Shown: positions 9,186 through 18,417, numbered from the stretch's first letter. The stretch: DNA of 64,000 nucleotides from JALYNX01 sp963780755 (GCA_963780755.1 CAWACX010000001.1:558001-622000), one strand, 5' to 3'. Translations and numbers: made by a program. The notes: a model not told the origin generated them from the sequence alone.

Positions 9186-10225
9186 TTTTCGCCAGTTCCC
9201 TCGGCGAGATGTCCAAAGGAGAGGACGACCAGCACCGCCAACGGGGCAAAGGCTCGCGCCGCATTGTTCCCGAAGTCCCAGACCCAATTCGAGGAGATGA
9301 GGGCGAGGCCGGTCCATCCCAGAATCGGCCACCGAAGCCAGGTCGAGCGGGAGATGCCGACAGCTATCCCGGCCACCACCGAAATCAAGCTGAACGCGAG
9401 GTAGACCAACTCCTCGGTATCGAGGTCGGGCCAGTTCGCGGAGCCGTCGACGATCCCCATGAAGGGAAGGGCCAGGTTTCCCCGCCCGGTGAAGCCATCG
9501 CCGAGGGTGACGGTGAGCCAGGTCATCCAGGCAAGGAGCGCAGCCACGGAAACACCGGCGATCCACCATCGTTGCCGGTCGCGGCTGATCCCGAGGCCGA
9601 GCGGCGTCACCAGGTACACATCCTTGGCGAGGACGGAGAGGGCGAACGACCCAGCGGGAAGGGCGAGTCGAGAGCCAAGGACGAGCAGACCGAGCATCAT
9701 CAAGGCCAGAGCCAGCATGTCCGATGTCAGGAGTCGGACCGAGAGCCAAACACCAGGGTTCATCAGCACGGCGAGAGCTGCCCAATCGCTGACCCCGACT
9801 CGCACCCCTACCGCTGCAGTCGCTCCGGCGGCCACGGCCGTGGAGAGGACGGTGACCACGATCATCCCAATCAGCAGCGGCTTGCCATCGAGGAGGCCGA
9901 GACCCGACGAGACGAGGGGGAAGAGGATCCGCCGATAGCGGTAGGCGGCGTGGTCGAGCAGCGGCCCCACCTCGTTGCCGTCGAGGTCGAGCCCGATGGC
10001 GTAGTAGATCTGGCCGTCGTGACCCGGGCCCGGTGCCAGTGGAATCTCACCCAGCTCGGACTCGATGAGAGGGCGGAGTTGGCTCGTCTCCCCGACCTGG
10101 AGCATGCCCTCGATCCCGCCCAGTGCTCCCGCCTGTGCCCAGACCAGGATGCCGGCGGTCACGGCACCGAGCAGGGCCCAACGGATGAAAGCGGATCGTG
10201 GTGACACGCGCTCCAAGTCTGTCAC
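9143..10225 (-). CDS. GT-C-like polytopic membrane protein (paralogue, reverse strand)
   Basis: The 360-residue product carries GHDGQIYYAIGLD and YRYRRILFPLVSSGLG in its first external loop, closely matching the 4190 product and, less closely, the 8226 one. It then has about eight hydrophobic segments. The open frame extends to 10648, but that part runs antisense through the epimerase gene. The GTG at 10225, just ahead of TDLERVSPRSAFIRW and the first membrane segment, is the sensible start. A second GTG a few codons in is possible. It is transcribed divergently from the epimerase gene, so the roughly 30 bp between them should hold both promoters. Function is unknown. Confidence 0.58.
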   Translation of the reverse strand: MTDLERVSPRSAFIRWALLGAVTAGILVWAQAGALGGIEGMLQVGETSQLRPLIESELGEIPLAPGPGHDGQIYYAIGLDLDGNEVGPLLDHAAYRYRRILFPLVSSGLGLLDGKPLLIGMIVVTVLSTAVAAGATAAVGVRVGVSDWAALAVLMNPGVWLSVRLLTSDMLALALMMLGLLVLGSRLALPAGSFALSVLAKDVYLVTPLGLGISRDRQRWWIAGVSVAALLAWMTWLTVTLGDGFTGRGNLALPFMGIVDGSANWPDLDTEELVYLAFSLISVVAGIAVGISRSTWLRWPILGWTGLALISSNWVWDFGNNAARAFAPLAVLVVLSFGHLAEGTGENHRAAGATSADPSS

Positions 10226-10252
10226 AGGAGCAGACCGGATTATCGGCTCAAC

Positions 10253-11290
10253 GTGTCGGTCCGCCTGCCGATGTACCCTGACATCAGCTTGGAGGACTCC
10301 CACTTGGCAGACGCACGCCGACCCGGGCTTGGCGGCTTTCCCGAACTCGAAGGCAAGAGCGCCGTGGTGATGGGTGGCGCCGGGTTTCTTGGCTCTCACC
10401 TCTGCACCAGGCTCCTGTACTCGGGCGCCAGGGTCACCTGCATCGACAACCTGATCACCGGCAACGCCTCCAACGTCTCCCACTTGATGGGTGACAAGCG
10501 GTTCCGCCTCATCGACTACGACGTCACCGACTTCATCCACGTGGCTGGGGACGTCGACTACGTGATGAACTTCGCCTCGCCCGCGTCCCCGGTCGACTAC
10601 CTGAAGTGGCCGATTCACACATTGAAAGTCGGGTCGTTCGGCACTCACAAGGGCCTCGGCCTGGCATTGGACAAGGGCGCGGTCTTCTTCCTCGCCTCGA
10701 CTTCGGAGGTCTACGGCGACCCCCTGGTCAATCCCCAGCCGGAGACCTATTGGGGCAACGTGAACCCGATCGGTCCCCGGGGGGTCTACGACGAGGCGAA
10801 GCGCTTTGCCGAGGCCCTAACCCTCGCCTACAACCGAGAGCACGGGCTGCAGACCAGGATCGTGAGGATCTTCAACACCTACGGGCCGCGGATGAGGCCC
10901 AACGATGGGCGCGCCGTGCCCGCCTTCTTCAAGGCCGCCCTGGAGAACCGGCCTCTGCCCATCTTCGGTGACGGGCAGCAGACCAGATCCCTCTGCTACG
11001 TGGACGACGAGATCGAAGGGATCCTGAGGCTGCTGCTGTCAGAGGAGACCGAACCGGTCAATGTCGGGAATCCCGAAGAGGTCACCATGGTCGAGCTCGC
11101 CGAGGCGGTCCAGGACATCGTGGGCAACCATCCCGGGATCGAGTTCCACCCTCGCCCCACTGACGATCCGATGGTGCGTCGGCCCGACACCGCCAAAGCC
11201 GAGGCCATCCTCGGTTGGAAGGCCCAGGTTCCGCTGCGCGAGGGGTTGGAGCGCACCCTGCCCTGGTTCAAAGAGGTCCTGGGGTACTAG
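10253..11290 (+). CDS. NAD-dependent sugar epimerase, UDP-glucuronate decarboxylase-like
   Basis: This is an extended short-chain dehydrogenase of 345 residues. The NAD-binding glycine motif is GGAGFLGSHL. Typical sequences of UDP-glucuronic acid decarboxylase follow: NFASPASPVDYL, ASTSEVYGDP, WGNVNPIGPR and the catalytic Tyr-x-x-x-Lys in GVYDEAKRFAEAL. In that family UDP-glucuronate is oxidised and decarboxylated to UDP-xylose. The gene sits among membrane sugar transferases, so it probably supplies a nucleotide sugar to the same surface glycan. The start is GTG 10253, with ATG 10271 an alternative. The call rests on motifs, and a related 4,6-dehydratase activity cannot be fully excluded. 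Confidence 0.82.
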   Translation: MSVRLPMYPDISLEDSHLADARRPGLGGFPELEGKSAVVMGGAGFLGSHLCTRLLYSGARVTCIDNLITGNASNVSHLMGDKRFRLIDYDVTDFIHVAGDVDYVMNFASPASPVDYLKWPIHTLKVGSFGTHKGLGLALDKGAVFFLASTSEVYGDPLVNPQPETYWGNVNPIGPRGVYDEAKRFAEALTLAYNREHGLQTRIVRIFNTYGPRMRPNDGRAVPAFFKAALENRPLPIFGDGQQTRSLCYVDDEIEGILRLLLSEETEPVNVGNPEEVTMVELAEAVQDIVGNHPGIEFHPRPTDDPMVRRPDTAKAEAILGWKAQVPLREGLERTLPWFKEVLGY

Positions 11291-11307
11291 GGATCTAGCC
11301 TCCGACG

Positions 11308-11982
11308 ATGTCCTGGTCCGAGATGGGGGAGTGGTGGCTCACCGAGCTGGCCGCCGATCCCGCGTACGAGTCGGTGGTCACCCCGATGCTGTTCGATGTT
11401 CTCGAGCCCGAGCCGGGAGCCCTCTATCTCGACCTCGGTTGCGGAGAAGGGCGGGTCATGTCCGCCTTCCTCGAAAGGGGGGCAACGGTCCACGGTGTGG
11501 AGATCAACCACGGACTCGCCACCCGGGCCAGTGCCATCGCCCCCACGATCGTGGGACGGCTTCCCGACTTGGACTTCCTCCGGTCCGGTGCGTACCACGG
11601 GGCTTACTGCGTCCTGGTCCTGGAGCACATCCCGGACCACGAGGCCTTCTTCGCGGCCACGGCCCGGGTGATCAGGCCAGGAGGAGACCTGGCATTGGTG
11701 ACCAACCATCCCTCCTGGACGGCTCCGGGCTCGACTCCGATCACCGACACCGATGGCGAGATCCTTTGGCGTCCCGGTAACTACTTCTCGGCGGGCCACT
11801 CCGTGGAGCCGGCAGGAGACGGCACCGTCATCTTCCACCACCGCTCCATGGGCTCGATGCTCAACGCCGCGGCAAACGCCGGGTGGTCGTTGAAGCGCCT
11901 GGTCGAGACCGCCCACCACGAGTTGGAAGACCAAGCCGGCATCCCCCGCCTGATGGCAAGCCGGTGGTCACTCCTACCCTGA
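11308..11982 (+). CDS. Class I SAM-dependent methyltransferase
   Basis: This 224-residue protein has motif I LDLGCGEGRVMSAFLERG at about residues 43-60, an acidic motif II (HGVEINHGLA) and the post-motif LVLEHIPDHEAFF followed by RPGGDLALVTNH. It therefore has the layout of Methyltransf_11-type small-molecule or lipid methyltransferases. It starts at an ATG 17 bp after the epimerase stop, and uvrC follows 4 bp after its own stop, so it is read in the same transcript. The substrate is unknown; the neighbouring sugar genes make a sugar or glycolipid possible. Confidence 0.75.
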   Translation: MSWSEMGEWWLTELAADPAYESVVTPMLFDVLEPEPGALYLDLGCGEGRVMSAFLERGATVHGVEINHGLATRASAIAPTIVGRLPDLDFLRSGAYHGAYCVLVLEHIPDHEAFFAATARVIRPGGDLALVTNHPSWTAPGSTPITDTDGEILWRPGNYFSAGHSVEPAGDGTVIFHHRSMGSMLNAAANAGWSLKRLVETAHHELEDQAGIPRLMASRWSLLP

Positions 11983-11986
11983 GGGC

Positions 11987-13813
11987 GTGTTCGACCGACC
12001 CAAGCCCTCGGAGATCCCGGACCGTCCCGGGGCCTACATGTTCCGTGACCAGCACGGCAAGGTGATCTACGCGGGCAAGGCCAAGTCGCTGAGAAGCCGC
12101 GTCTCCTCGTACTTCGGAGTCGGGCTCCATCCCCGGACCCAGGGCATGGTGGACAACGCCCGGGCCGTGGAGTGGATCATCACGGAATCCGAGGTAGCGG
12201 CGATCATGCTCGAGTTCTCGTTGATCAAGAGGCATCGCCCTCGCTTCAACATCCGCCTCGTCGACGACAAGTCATACCCCTACCTGGCGTTGACCCGGAG
12301 CGACGAGTGGCCCCGGGCGCGTGTGTTGCGGGGGGCGAAGCGCAAGGGTTACGAGTACTTCGGCCCCTACGCCCACGCCTACTCGATCCGGAAGACCCTC
12401 GACCAGTTGTTGAGGACGTTCCCCATCCGCACCTGCTCGGACTCGCTGTTCGCGCGACAGAAGGCCCAGGGCCGACCATGCCTCCTCTATCACATCGAGA
12501 AATGCTCCGGCCCATGCATAGGAGCGGTGGAACCGGAGGACTACCAGGGCATGGTCGACGGCCTCGCCTCATTTCTACGTGGGGAAACAGAAGGAGTGCT
12601 CGGAGACCTGGAGTCGATGATGTGGGCTGCTTCCGAGCGTCAGGAGTTCGAGCTCGCGGCCCGCCACCGGGACCGCATAGATGATGTCCGCCGCGCTCTG
12701 CTCCGTCAGGAGGTGGTGACCGAGAAGCATGAGGACTTCGACCTCATCTCATTCCATGGAGACGACCTGGAGTCCGCTTTTCAGATGCTTCACGTGAGGC
12801 GGGGACGCGTGGTGGGGCGGAGGGGAGTGGTCGTTGACCGGGTAGAGGAGCTGACAGACCCCGAGCTCATGGACCGTGTCATCCCCCTCCTCTACGGAGA
12901 GGAACGCCCGCCCCGTGAGGTGCTGGTCTCGCTGGAGCCCGCAGAGGCCGAACTGCTCGCGGCCTGGCTGTCCGAGCAGCGCGGCTCGAGAGTCGACCTT
13001 CGGGTGCCACAGAGGGGGGCCAAGCGCCGCCTGATGGAGACCACCACAACCAATGCCGCCGAGGCTTTCGCCAGGCACCGACTGAGCAGGCACCGCGACC
13101 ACAACGCCCGGGCTCGCGCTTTGCAGTCGCTTCAGGAAGCGCTCGACCTGCCGCTGGCGCCGTTGCGCATCGAGGCATATGACATCTCGACCCTCCAGGG
13201 CACCAACACCGTGGCTTCGATGGTGGTGCTCGAGGACGGCATTCCCAAGCGGTCGGATTACCGCCGATTCAAGATGCGAACTGTCGAGGGTCAGGATGAC
13301 TTCGCATCGATGGAAGAGACGCTGCGCCGGCGATTCAAGGCGTATCTGGCGGAACGCAAGAAACCTCCCGCCGAACAGGGTCGGTTTTCATACCCACCTT
13401 CGTTGGTGCTGATCGATGGCGGCCCGGGGCAGTTGGGCCGGGCGGTGAAGGTCCTGGACGAACTGGGGCTAGACATCCCGGCCGTTGGCCTCGCCAAGCG
13501 GATGGAGGAGGTTTATCTGCCCGGCCTTCCCGACCCAATACGGATCGCCCGCGATGCCGAGGCCCTCTATCTGCTTCAGCAAGTCCGCGACGAGGCCCAC
13601 CGCTTCGCGATCACCTATCACCGACAACTCCGCTCCAAATCGATGATCGACTCCGTGCTCGATGAGGTGCCTGGCATCGGGCCCAAGCGAAAGCGGGACT
13701 TGATTCGGCACTTCGGTTCGCTGAGGAAGATCAGGGACGCCCCGCCGGAGGATCTCGCCACAGTGGTGCCCAAGAACGTCGCCGACGACCTGTACGCTGC
13801 GCTCCACCACTGA
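11987..13813 (+). CDS. uvrC: Excinuclease ABC subunit C (UvrC)
   Basis: This is the dual-incision nuclease of nucleotide excision repair, 608 residues and full length. Visible domains, in order, are: an N-terminal GIY-YIG nuclease (GAYMFRDQHGKVIYAGKAKS, about residues 14-90), a UVR domain that binds UvrB (EFELAARHRDRIDDVRR, about 220), the RNase H-like endonuclease domain (AYDISTLQGTNTVASMVV, near 400) and C-terminal helix-hairpin-helix repeats (VPGIGPKRKRDLIRHFGS). It starts at GTG 11987. Downstream are rapZ and yvcK, the usual actinobacterial order. Confidence 0.97.
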   Translation: MFDRPKPSEIPDRPGAYMFRDQHGKVIYAGKAKSLRSRVSSYFGVGLHPRTQGMVDNARAVEWIITESEVAAIMLEFSLIKRHRPRFNIRLVDDKSYPYLALTRSDEWPRARVLRGAKRKGYEYFGPYAHAYSIRKTLDQLLRTFPIRTCSDSLFARQKAQGRPCLLYHIEKCSGPCIGAVEPEDYQGMVDGLASFLRGETEGVLGDLESMMWAASERQEFELAARHRDRIDDVRRALLRQEVVTEKHEDFDLISFHGDDLESAFQMLHVRRGRVVGRRGVVVDRVEELTDPELMDRVIPLLYGEERPPREVLVSLEPAEAELLAAWLSEQRGSRVDLRVPQRGAKRRLMETTTTNAAEAFARHRLSRHRDHNARARALQSLQEALDLPLAPLRIEAYDISTLQGTNTVASMVVLEDGIPKRSDYRRFKMRTVEGQDDFASMEETLRRRFKAYLAERKKPPAEQGRFSYPPSLVLIDGGPGQLGRAVKVLDELGLDIPAVGLAKRMEEVYLPGLPDPIRIARDAEALYLLQQVRDEAHRFAITYHRQLRSKSMIDSVLDEVPGIGPKRKRDLIRHFGSLRKIRDAPPEDLATVVPKNVADDLYAALHH

Positions 13814-13825
13814 TCGAGGGACGCG

Positions 13826-14698
13826 ATGGAGCTGGCAGCAACCGATCACCCACACGTCCTGGTGGTGACCGGGATGTCGGGTGCGGGCAGGTCTTCAGCC
13901 GCCAAGATCCTCGAAGACATCGGTTACACGGTCATCGACAACCTCCCGCCCCGGTTGCTGGCGCTCGCCGCCCAATCCCACGACATGCCCCAGCTCCACA
14001 AGCACCTGGCCGTGGTCATCGATTCCCGTGGGGGCCTCTCCATCTCCGAGTTGGGCTCGGCAATGGACGAGCTGGCCAGGGAGGGCGTGCTCACCCGGGT
14101 CGTATTCCTCGACGCCGATGACGATGTGATCGTCAGTCGTTATGAGGAGAACCGACGCCCACACCCCCTGGGGTTGTCGACGATCACCGAGGCGATCAGC
14201 GCCGAGCGCGAGCTGCTCGGCGATCTGCGAGAGACGGCCGACGTAGTCATCGACACGTCGAACCTAAGCGTCAACGAGCTCCGGGAGCGACTGAAGCTCC
14301 AGTTCAGTGAGGACGAGATGACCCGCCCGATGCGGGTCTCGATCCGGTCGTTCGGCTACAAACACGGCACGCCTCGCGACACCGACCTCTTGTTCGACGT
14401 CCGCTTCCTGCCCAACCCGTACTGGGTGCCCGAGTTGCGCGAGCTCAGGGGGACCGACCAGGCGGTGGCCGATTACGTGCTCGACGCCGAAGGCGCAAAA
14501 GAGTTCGTGGAGCGCGTGGATGACTTCCTCGAGTTCCTCATCCCTCGATTCGAAGCGGAAGGAAAGTCCTATCTCTCCGTCGGGATCGGCTGCACCGGCG
14601 GCCATCACCGCTCGGTGGCCATCGCCGAGGAGTTGGTTCGCCGGCTCGCCGAGCACGACGTGACGGCTGCGGTCCGCCACCGCGACATCAACCGGTGA
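13826..14698 (+). CDS. rapZ: RNase adapter / nucleotide-binding protein RapZ
   Basis: The 290-residue P-loop protein has the Walker A GMSGAGRSSAAKIL near residue 15, the DNLPPRLL stretch, and the C-terminal domain with GCTGGHHRSV typical of RapZ (YvcJ). In enterobacteria RapZ guides RNase E to GlmZ and senses glucosamine-6-phosphate. In actinobacteria its role is less clear, but the order uvrC-rapZ-yvcK is conserved. The ATG lies 12 bp after uvrC, and its stop overlaps the yvcK GTG (GTGA). Confidence 0.93.
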   Translation: MELAATDHPHVLVVTGMSGAGRSSAAKILEDIGYTVIDNLPPRLLALAAQSHDMPQLHKHLAVVIDSRGGLSISELGSAMDELAREGVLTRVVFLDADDDVIVSRYEENRRPHPLGLSTITEAISAERELLGDLRETADVVIDTSNLSVNELRERLKLQFSEDEMTRPMRVSIRSFGYKHGTPRDTDLLFDVRFLPNPYWVPELRELRGTDQAVADYVLDAEGAKEFVERVDDFLEFLIPRFEAEGKSYLSVGIGCTGGHHRSVAIAEELVRRLAEHDVTAAVRHRDINR

Positions 14699-15672
14699 GA
14701 ACCGAGACCTCGACCGCTCTCGAGCCGCTGCTCCTCGACCCCGATGGCCCGATCGTTGCCGCAGTCGGGGGCGGTCACGGGCAAGCGGCGGCTCTGGAAG
14801 CAATCCAGTGCTACGCCGGTGACATCTCCGCCCTGGTGTCCGTGGCCGACGACGGGGGCTCGTCGGGTCGACTCTCCGATCTCGGCATCCCGCCTCCCGG
14901 AGACGTGCGACGCTGTCTCCTGGCCTTGACCCCGGAACCGTCGCTGTGGTCGGAGCTGTTTGCCCATCGGTTCCGCGGCGGGGATGTGGCCGAGCACTCG
15001 TTGGGGAACCTGATACTGGCCGCCCTCACCGACCTGTTCGGCGACTTCGAGTCCGCAGTCGAGACCGCGGAGCGCATGCTCGGCGCGGTGGGCTCGGTGA
15101 TCCCGGTCGCCGACCATCCGATCCGGCTCGAGGCGACGATCGACGGCCGTCTCGTGGTCGGTCAGAACACGATCTCGAAGACGGTGGGCAACCTCACCGA
15201 GCTTCACATCGAGCCCAGGGATGCGGTCACCACCCGACGGGCCCTTGCAGCCGTTGCAGTGGCGGACCAGATCGTCCTCGGCCCAGGGAGCCTCTACACC
15301 TCGGTGATCTCGGCTTTGAAGGTGAACATGCTGGCCCCTGCGATCATGGGAGCCCATGGCCAACGGGTGTTCATCCTCAATCTGGTCACTCAGGACGGAG
15401 AGACTCTTGGCATGAACGGTGCCGACCACCTCACGGCGCTCTCGGTGCACGCAGGTGTAAGCGGGCCTGGGATCGTGATAGCCAACGACCGGGAGTTCAC
15501 CGTTCCCGAGGGGCATCAACGGGTGACTGTGGCCGTTGACGACGCTGCTGCCCTCGGCTGGCGGGTGGTCTTCGCCGACGTCGCCGACGAGTGGGCGGAA
15601 TGGCCGGTACACGACCCTCTGAAGCTGGGTCGGGTGCTCGAAGAGCTCGCCACCGACGGATCAGGTCAATGA
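14695..15672 (+). CDS. yvcK: Gluconeogenesis factor YvcK/CuvA-like (CofD-related)
   Basis: This is a 325-residue protein of the CofD-like YvcK family, which binds UDP-GlcNAc and links carbon metabolism to cell-wall synthesis. The nucleotide-binding N terminus AVGGGHGQAAALEAI, the DDGGSSGRLSDLGIPPPGD motif and the later LGPGSLYTSVI are characteristic. GTG start at 14695 overlaps the rapZ stop. Its own stop overlaps the ATG of pgk. The whiA gene, which normally follows yvcK in Gram-positive bacteria, is not present. Confidence 0.93.
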   Translation: MRTETSTALEPLLLDPDGPIVAAVGGGHGQAAALEAIQCYAGDISALVSVADDGGSSGRLSDLGIPPPGDVRRCLLALTPEPSLWSELFAHRFRGGDVAEHSLGNLILAALTDLFGDFESAVETAERMLGAVGSVIPVADHPIRLEATIDGRLVVGQNTISKTVGNLTELHIEPRDAVTTRRALAAVAVADQIVLGPGSLYTSVISALKVNMLAPAIMGAHGQRVFILNLVTQDGETLGMNGADHLTALSVHAGVSGPGIVIANDREFTVPEGHQRVTVAVDDAAALGWRVVFADVADEWAEWPVHDPLKLGRVLEELATDGSGQ

Positions 15673-16823
15673 CCCCATATCCAACGCTCGACGAAGTGGA
15701 CGTGTCCGGGCTCTCGGTGCTGGTTCGGTCCGACCTCAACGTCCCAATCGACGAAGGGGCCATTACCGACGATTTCCGGATCCGTGCCGCCCTTCCCACC
15801 CTGGAGCGACTTGTGGATGCCGGGGCAAAGGTGACCGTGTGCTCACACCTGGGCCGGCCCGAGGGCGCTGACCCCGCGTTCTCGCTGCGCCCGGTGGCGG
15901 CCCGAATGGGGGAGCTGACCTCGCGCCGAGTCGCATTCGCCGGCGAGGGCGAGGGCCAGGTCACCGTGATGGAGAACACGCGATTCGACCCCGGGGAGGC
16001 CAAGAACGACCCGGCTACTGCGGAACGGCTGGCGGCCGGTGCCGACCTATTCGTTCAGGACGCCTTCGGCAGCGTGCACCGGGCTCATGCATCGACGGTC
16101 GGGGTTGCCGAGAGGGTGAGGTCGGTTGCGGGCCCTCTCCTCGACGCCGAGTTGAAGGCGTTGGGCCGCCTGCTGGACGATCCGGCGAGGCCCTACGCGA
16201 TCGTGCTCGGTGGGGCCAAGGTCTCGGACAAGCTCGCGGTTATCGAGAACCTGTTGCCGAGGGCCGACGTGATCCTGATCGGCGGTGGCATGTGCTTCAC
16301 GCTGCTAGCGGCGAAAGGCCTCGAGGTCGGTTCCTCGTTGGTGGAGCCGGACATGATCGAGCAGGTGCGGGGCCTCATCGAAGGCCCCCATGGCGAGAAG
16401 CTGATCCTCCCCGTCGATGTGGTGGCGGCGGATGCTTTCGAGGCCACGGCGGCGTCGCGCCTGGTCAATGTCAGGGAGATCCCACCCGGATCGATGGGCC
16501 TCGATATCGGCCACGACACCAGCTCGATGTTTGCCGGGGTGATCCGGGACTCGGACACCATCTTCTGGAACGGGCCGATGGGGGTCTTCGAATGGGAGCA
16601 GTTCCGCAAGGGCACCGAGGTCGTGGCCCGAGCCATGGCGGAAAGCCCTGGTTTCACCACGGTCGGCGGTGGGGACTCCGTGGCGGCGGTCCGCCTGCTC
16701 GGGCTGGAAGGCGAGATCGACCACGTGTCCACCGGGGGAGGAGCGGGTTTGGAGCTGCTCGAGGGCAAGGCGCTCCCCGGAGTCGAGGTGTTGGCGAGAT
16801 GGGTTTCTGGAGCCGTTCTGTGA
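15669..16823 (+). CDS. pgk: Phosphoglycerate kinase
   Basis: This is the glycolytic enzyme that transfers phosphate between 1,3-bisphosphoglycerate and ADP. The frame is open further upstream, but the ATG at 15669 overlaps the yvcK stop (ATGA) and gives the expected N terminus followed by VLVRSDLNVP. The product is 384 residues. Other marks are SHLGRP, the hinge LGGAKVSDKL, NGPMGVFE and the C-terminal GGGDSVAAV and STGGGAGLELLEG. The C-terminal sequence ends normally before the TGA at 16821-16823. It is followed by tpiA in the same operon. Confidence 0.97.
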   Translation: MTPYPTLDEVDVSGLSVLVRSDLNVPIDEGAITDDFRIRAALPTLERLVDAGAKVTVCSHLGRPEGADPAFSLRPVAARMGELTSRRVAFAGEGEGQVTVMENTRFDPGEAKNDPATAERLAAGADLFVQDAFGSVHRAHASTVGVAERVRSVAGPLLDAELKALGRLLDDPARPYAIVLGGAKVSDKLAVIENLLPRADVILIGGGMCFTLLAAKGLEVGSSLVEPDMIEQVRGLIEGPHGEKLILPVDVVAADAFEATAASRLVNVREIPPGSMGLDIGHDTSSMFAGVIRDSDTIFWNGPMGVFEWEQFRKGTEVVARAMAESPGFTTVGGGDSVAAVRLLGLEGEIDHVSTGGGAGLELLEGKALPGVEVLARWVSGAVL

Positions 16824-16870
16824 AGATCCCTGGTGGCAAGGCCAGAGAGAAGCCACAGCAAAGGGCCGAG

Positions 16871-17651
16871 ATGAGCGGGACGACGAGCACCAGGGAATTG
16901 ATGGTCGGGAACTGGAAGATGAACGCCAGCCACCTAGAGGCCATCCAGATGGTGCAAAAGCTTTCCTACCGGCTGGAGCCCGACGACTTCGCCCGGGTCG
17001 ACGTAGTCGTGGCACCGCCTTTCACGGCGTTGCGATCGGTGCAGACAGTGATCGAGGCGGATCGACTCAACATCGGCCTCGGCGCCCAGAACGTGCACTG
17101 GGAGGAGTCAGGTGCATTCACCGGTGAGATCTCGGCCCCGATGCTGGCCAAGCTCTCTGTCCGGCATGTGATCATCGGCCACTCCGAGCGGCGACAGCTC
17201 TTTGGAGAGACCGACGAGCAGGTGAACAAGAAGGTGAGGGCGGTGATCGGCGCCGGGATGCGTCCCATCGTCTGTGTCGGCGAGACCCTGGAGCAGCGCG
17301 AGGCCGGTGAGGCGGAAGCCGTGGTCACCCGGCAGTTGCTCGCCGCACTGAACAGGATCGACCCCTCCGGCCTCGCAGATGCCGCGATTGCCTATGAGCC
17401 GGTCTGGGCGATCGGGACCGGGCGCAACGCCCAGCCTGACGACGCCGCGGCGGTCGCCGATGCGATTCGCGTCTGCCGTCGAGAAGATCTCAGAGGAGGT
17501 CGCCTCGGGAATACGGATCTTGTACGGAGGCTCGGTGAACGCCGCCAACATCAGGGACTTCATGGCAAAGTCGAACATCAACGGGGCGCTCGTGGGTGGC
17601 GCTTCACTCGATCCCGATACGTTCGCCTCGGTGGTGAGGTACTGGATGTGA
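16871..17651 (+). CDS. tpiA: Triosephosphate isomerase, frameshifted near 17478
   Basis: The start of the family is clear (ELMVGNWKMN), with catalytic His in HVIIGHSERR and catalytic Glu in AYEPVWAIGTG. After ADAIR the frame must shift to continue with SAVEKISEEVASG, LYGGSVNAANI and ALVGGASLD, the phosphate-binding end of the barrel. With that correction the enzyme is complete at about 260 residues. The shift lies at about 17470-17480 and is best explained by an indel error, since everything on both sides is conserved. Without correction the frame runs on into gpmA and mimics a fusion. GTG 16820, overlapping the pgk stop, is an alternative start. Confidence 0.9.
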
Positions 17652-18391
17652 CCTACTGGATGGTCCTGCTCCGGCACGGGCAGTCGACGTGGAACCTGGA
17701 GAACCTGTTCACCGGGTGGACCGACGTCGGCCTGACGGCGCGGGGCGAGGCCGAGGCGAGGGCCGCTGGCCAGGTCATGATCGCCGAGGGCCTGGAGCCC
17801 GACATCCTCCACACCTCGGTCCTGGTGCGCGCCATCAAGACCGCCGAGCTCACCCTCGAGGAGATGGGGCTGCAACACCTCCCGGTCCGGCGCTCGTGGC
17901 GCCTCAACGAGCGTCACTACGGCGCGTTGCAGGGCCTGGACAAGAAGGAGACCGCGGCGCGCCACGGCGACGAGCAAGTCCTGTTGTGGAGGCGGAGTTA
18001 CGACGTCCCGCCTCCTGCGCTCGATCTCGATGACGATCGGCACCCGAGCCACGATCCCCGATATGCCGACCTGCCGCCTGACCTTCTTCCCGCCACGGAG
18101 TGCCTCGCCGACGTAGTGGTGAGGATGCTGCCCTATTGGCACGACGTCATCGTCCATGATCTGAGGGCGGGCCGTGCTCCGCTCGTCGTTGCGCACGGGA
18201 ATTCGATACGGGCGTTGGTCAAGCACCTCGACGGGGTCAGCGAAGAGGAGATCGTGGATCTCAACATCCCCACCGGCGTCCCGCTGCTCTACGAATTGGG
18301 ACCTGACATGCGCCCGGTGTCGAGCCGCTACCTCGGCGACCCGGAAGCGATCTCGGCCGCGGCCGAGGAAGTGGCCCGTCAAGCCGGATAG
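17648..18391 (+). CDS. gpmA: 2,3-bisphosphoglycerate-dependent phosphoglycerate mutase
   Basis: The 247-residue product fits the family length (about 248). The catalytic phospho-His motif LLRHGQSTWNLENLFTGWTD is near residue 7; SWRLNERHYGALQGLDK and the second catalytic His in VVAHGNSIRALV are also seen. It interconverts 3- and 2-phosphoglycerate. GTG 17648 overlaps the tpiA stop (GTGA), consistent with the coupling seen throughout this operon. ATG 17660 is an alternative but would remove residues normally present. Confidence 0.95.
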   Translation: MTYWMVLLRHGQSTWNLENLFTGWTDVGLTARGEAEARAAGQVMIAEGLEPDILHTSVLVRAIKTAELTLEEMGLQHLPVRRSWRLNERHYGALQGLDKKETAARHGDEQVLLWRRSYDVPPPALDLDDDRHPSHDPRYADLPPDLLPATECLADVVVRMLPYWHDVIVHDLRAGRAPLVVAHGNSIRALVKHLDGVSEEEIVDLNIPTGVPLLYELGPDMRPVSSRYLGDPEAISAAAEEVARQAG

Positions 18392-18411
18392 GCGAAGCGA
18401 CCCGCCACTGT

Positions 18412-18417
18412 TACAAT
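18412..18417 (+). promoter_or_regulatory. Candidate -10 element before secG
   Basis: TACAAT in the 72 bp between gpmA and secG is close to the sigma-70 -10 consensus. It lies 47 bp before the secG start. No convincing -35 is present, so this is a candidate only. Confidence 0.35.

Noticed and set aside
9083..10204. A 373-codon plus-strand ORF
   Set aside because: It runs antisense to the membrane protein at 9143-10225 and lacks any domain or hydrophobic pattern. It is charged, low-complexity shadow sequence.
16292..18391. A single 699-codon frame that looks like a triosephosphate isomerase-phosphoglycerate mutase fusion
   Set aside because: The real tpiA ends in a different frame at 17651 after a frameshift near 17478, and gpmA has its own GTG start at 17648. 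The fusion is an artefact of the indel.
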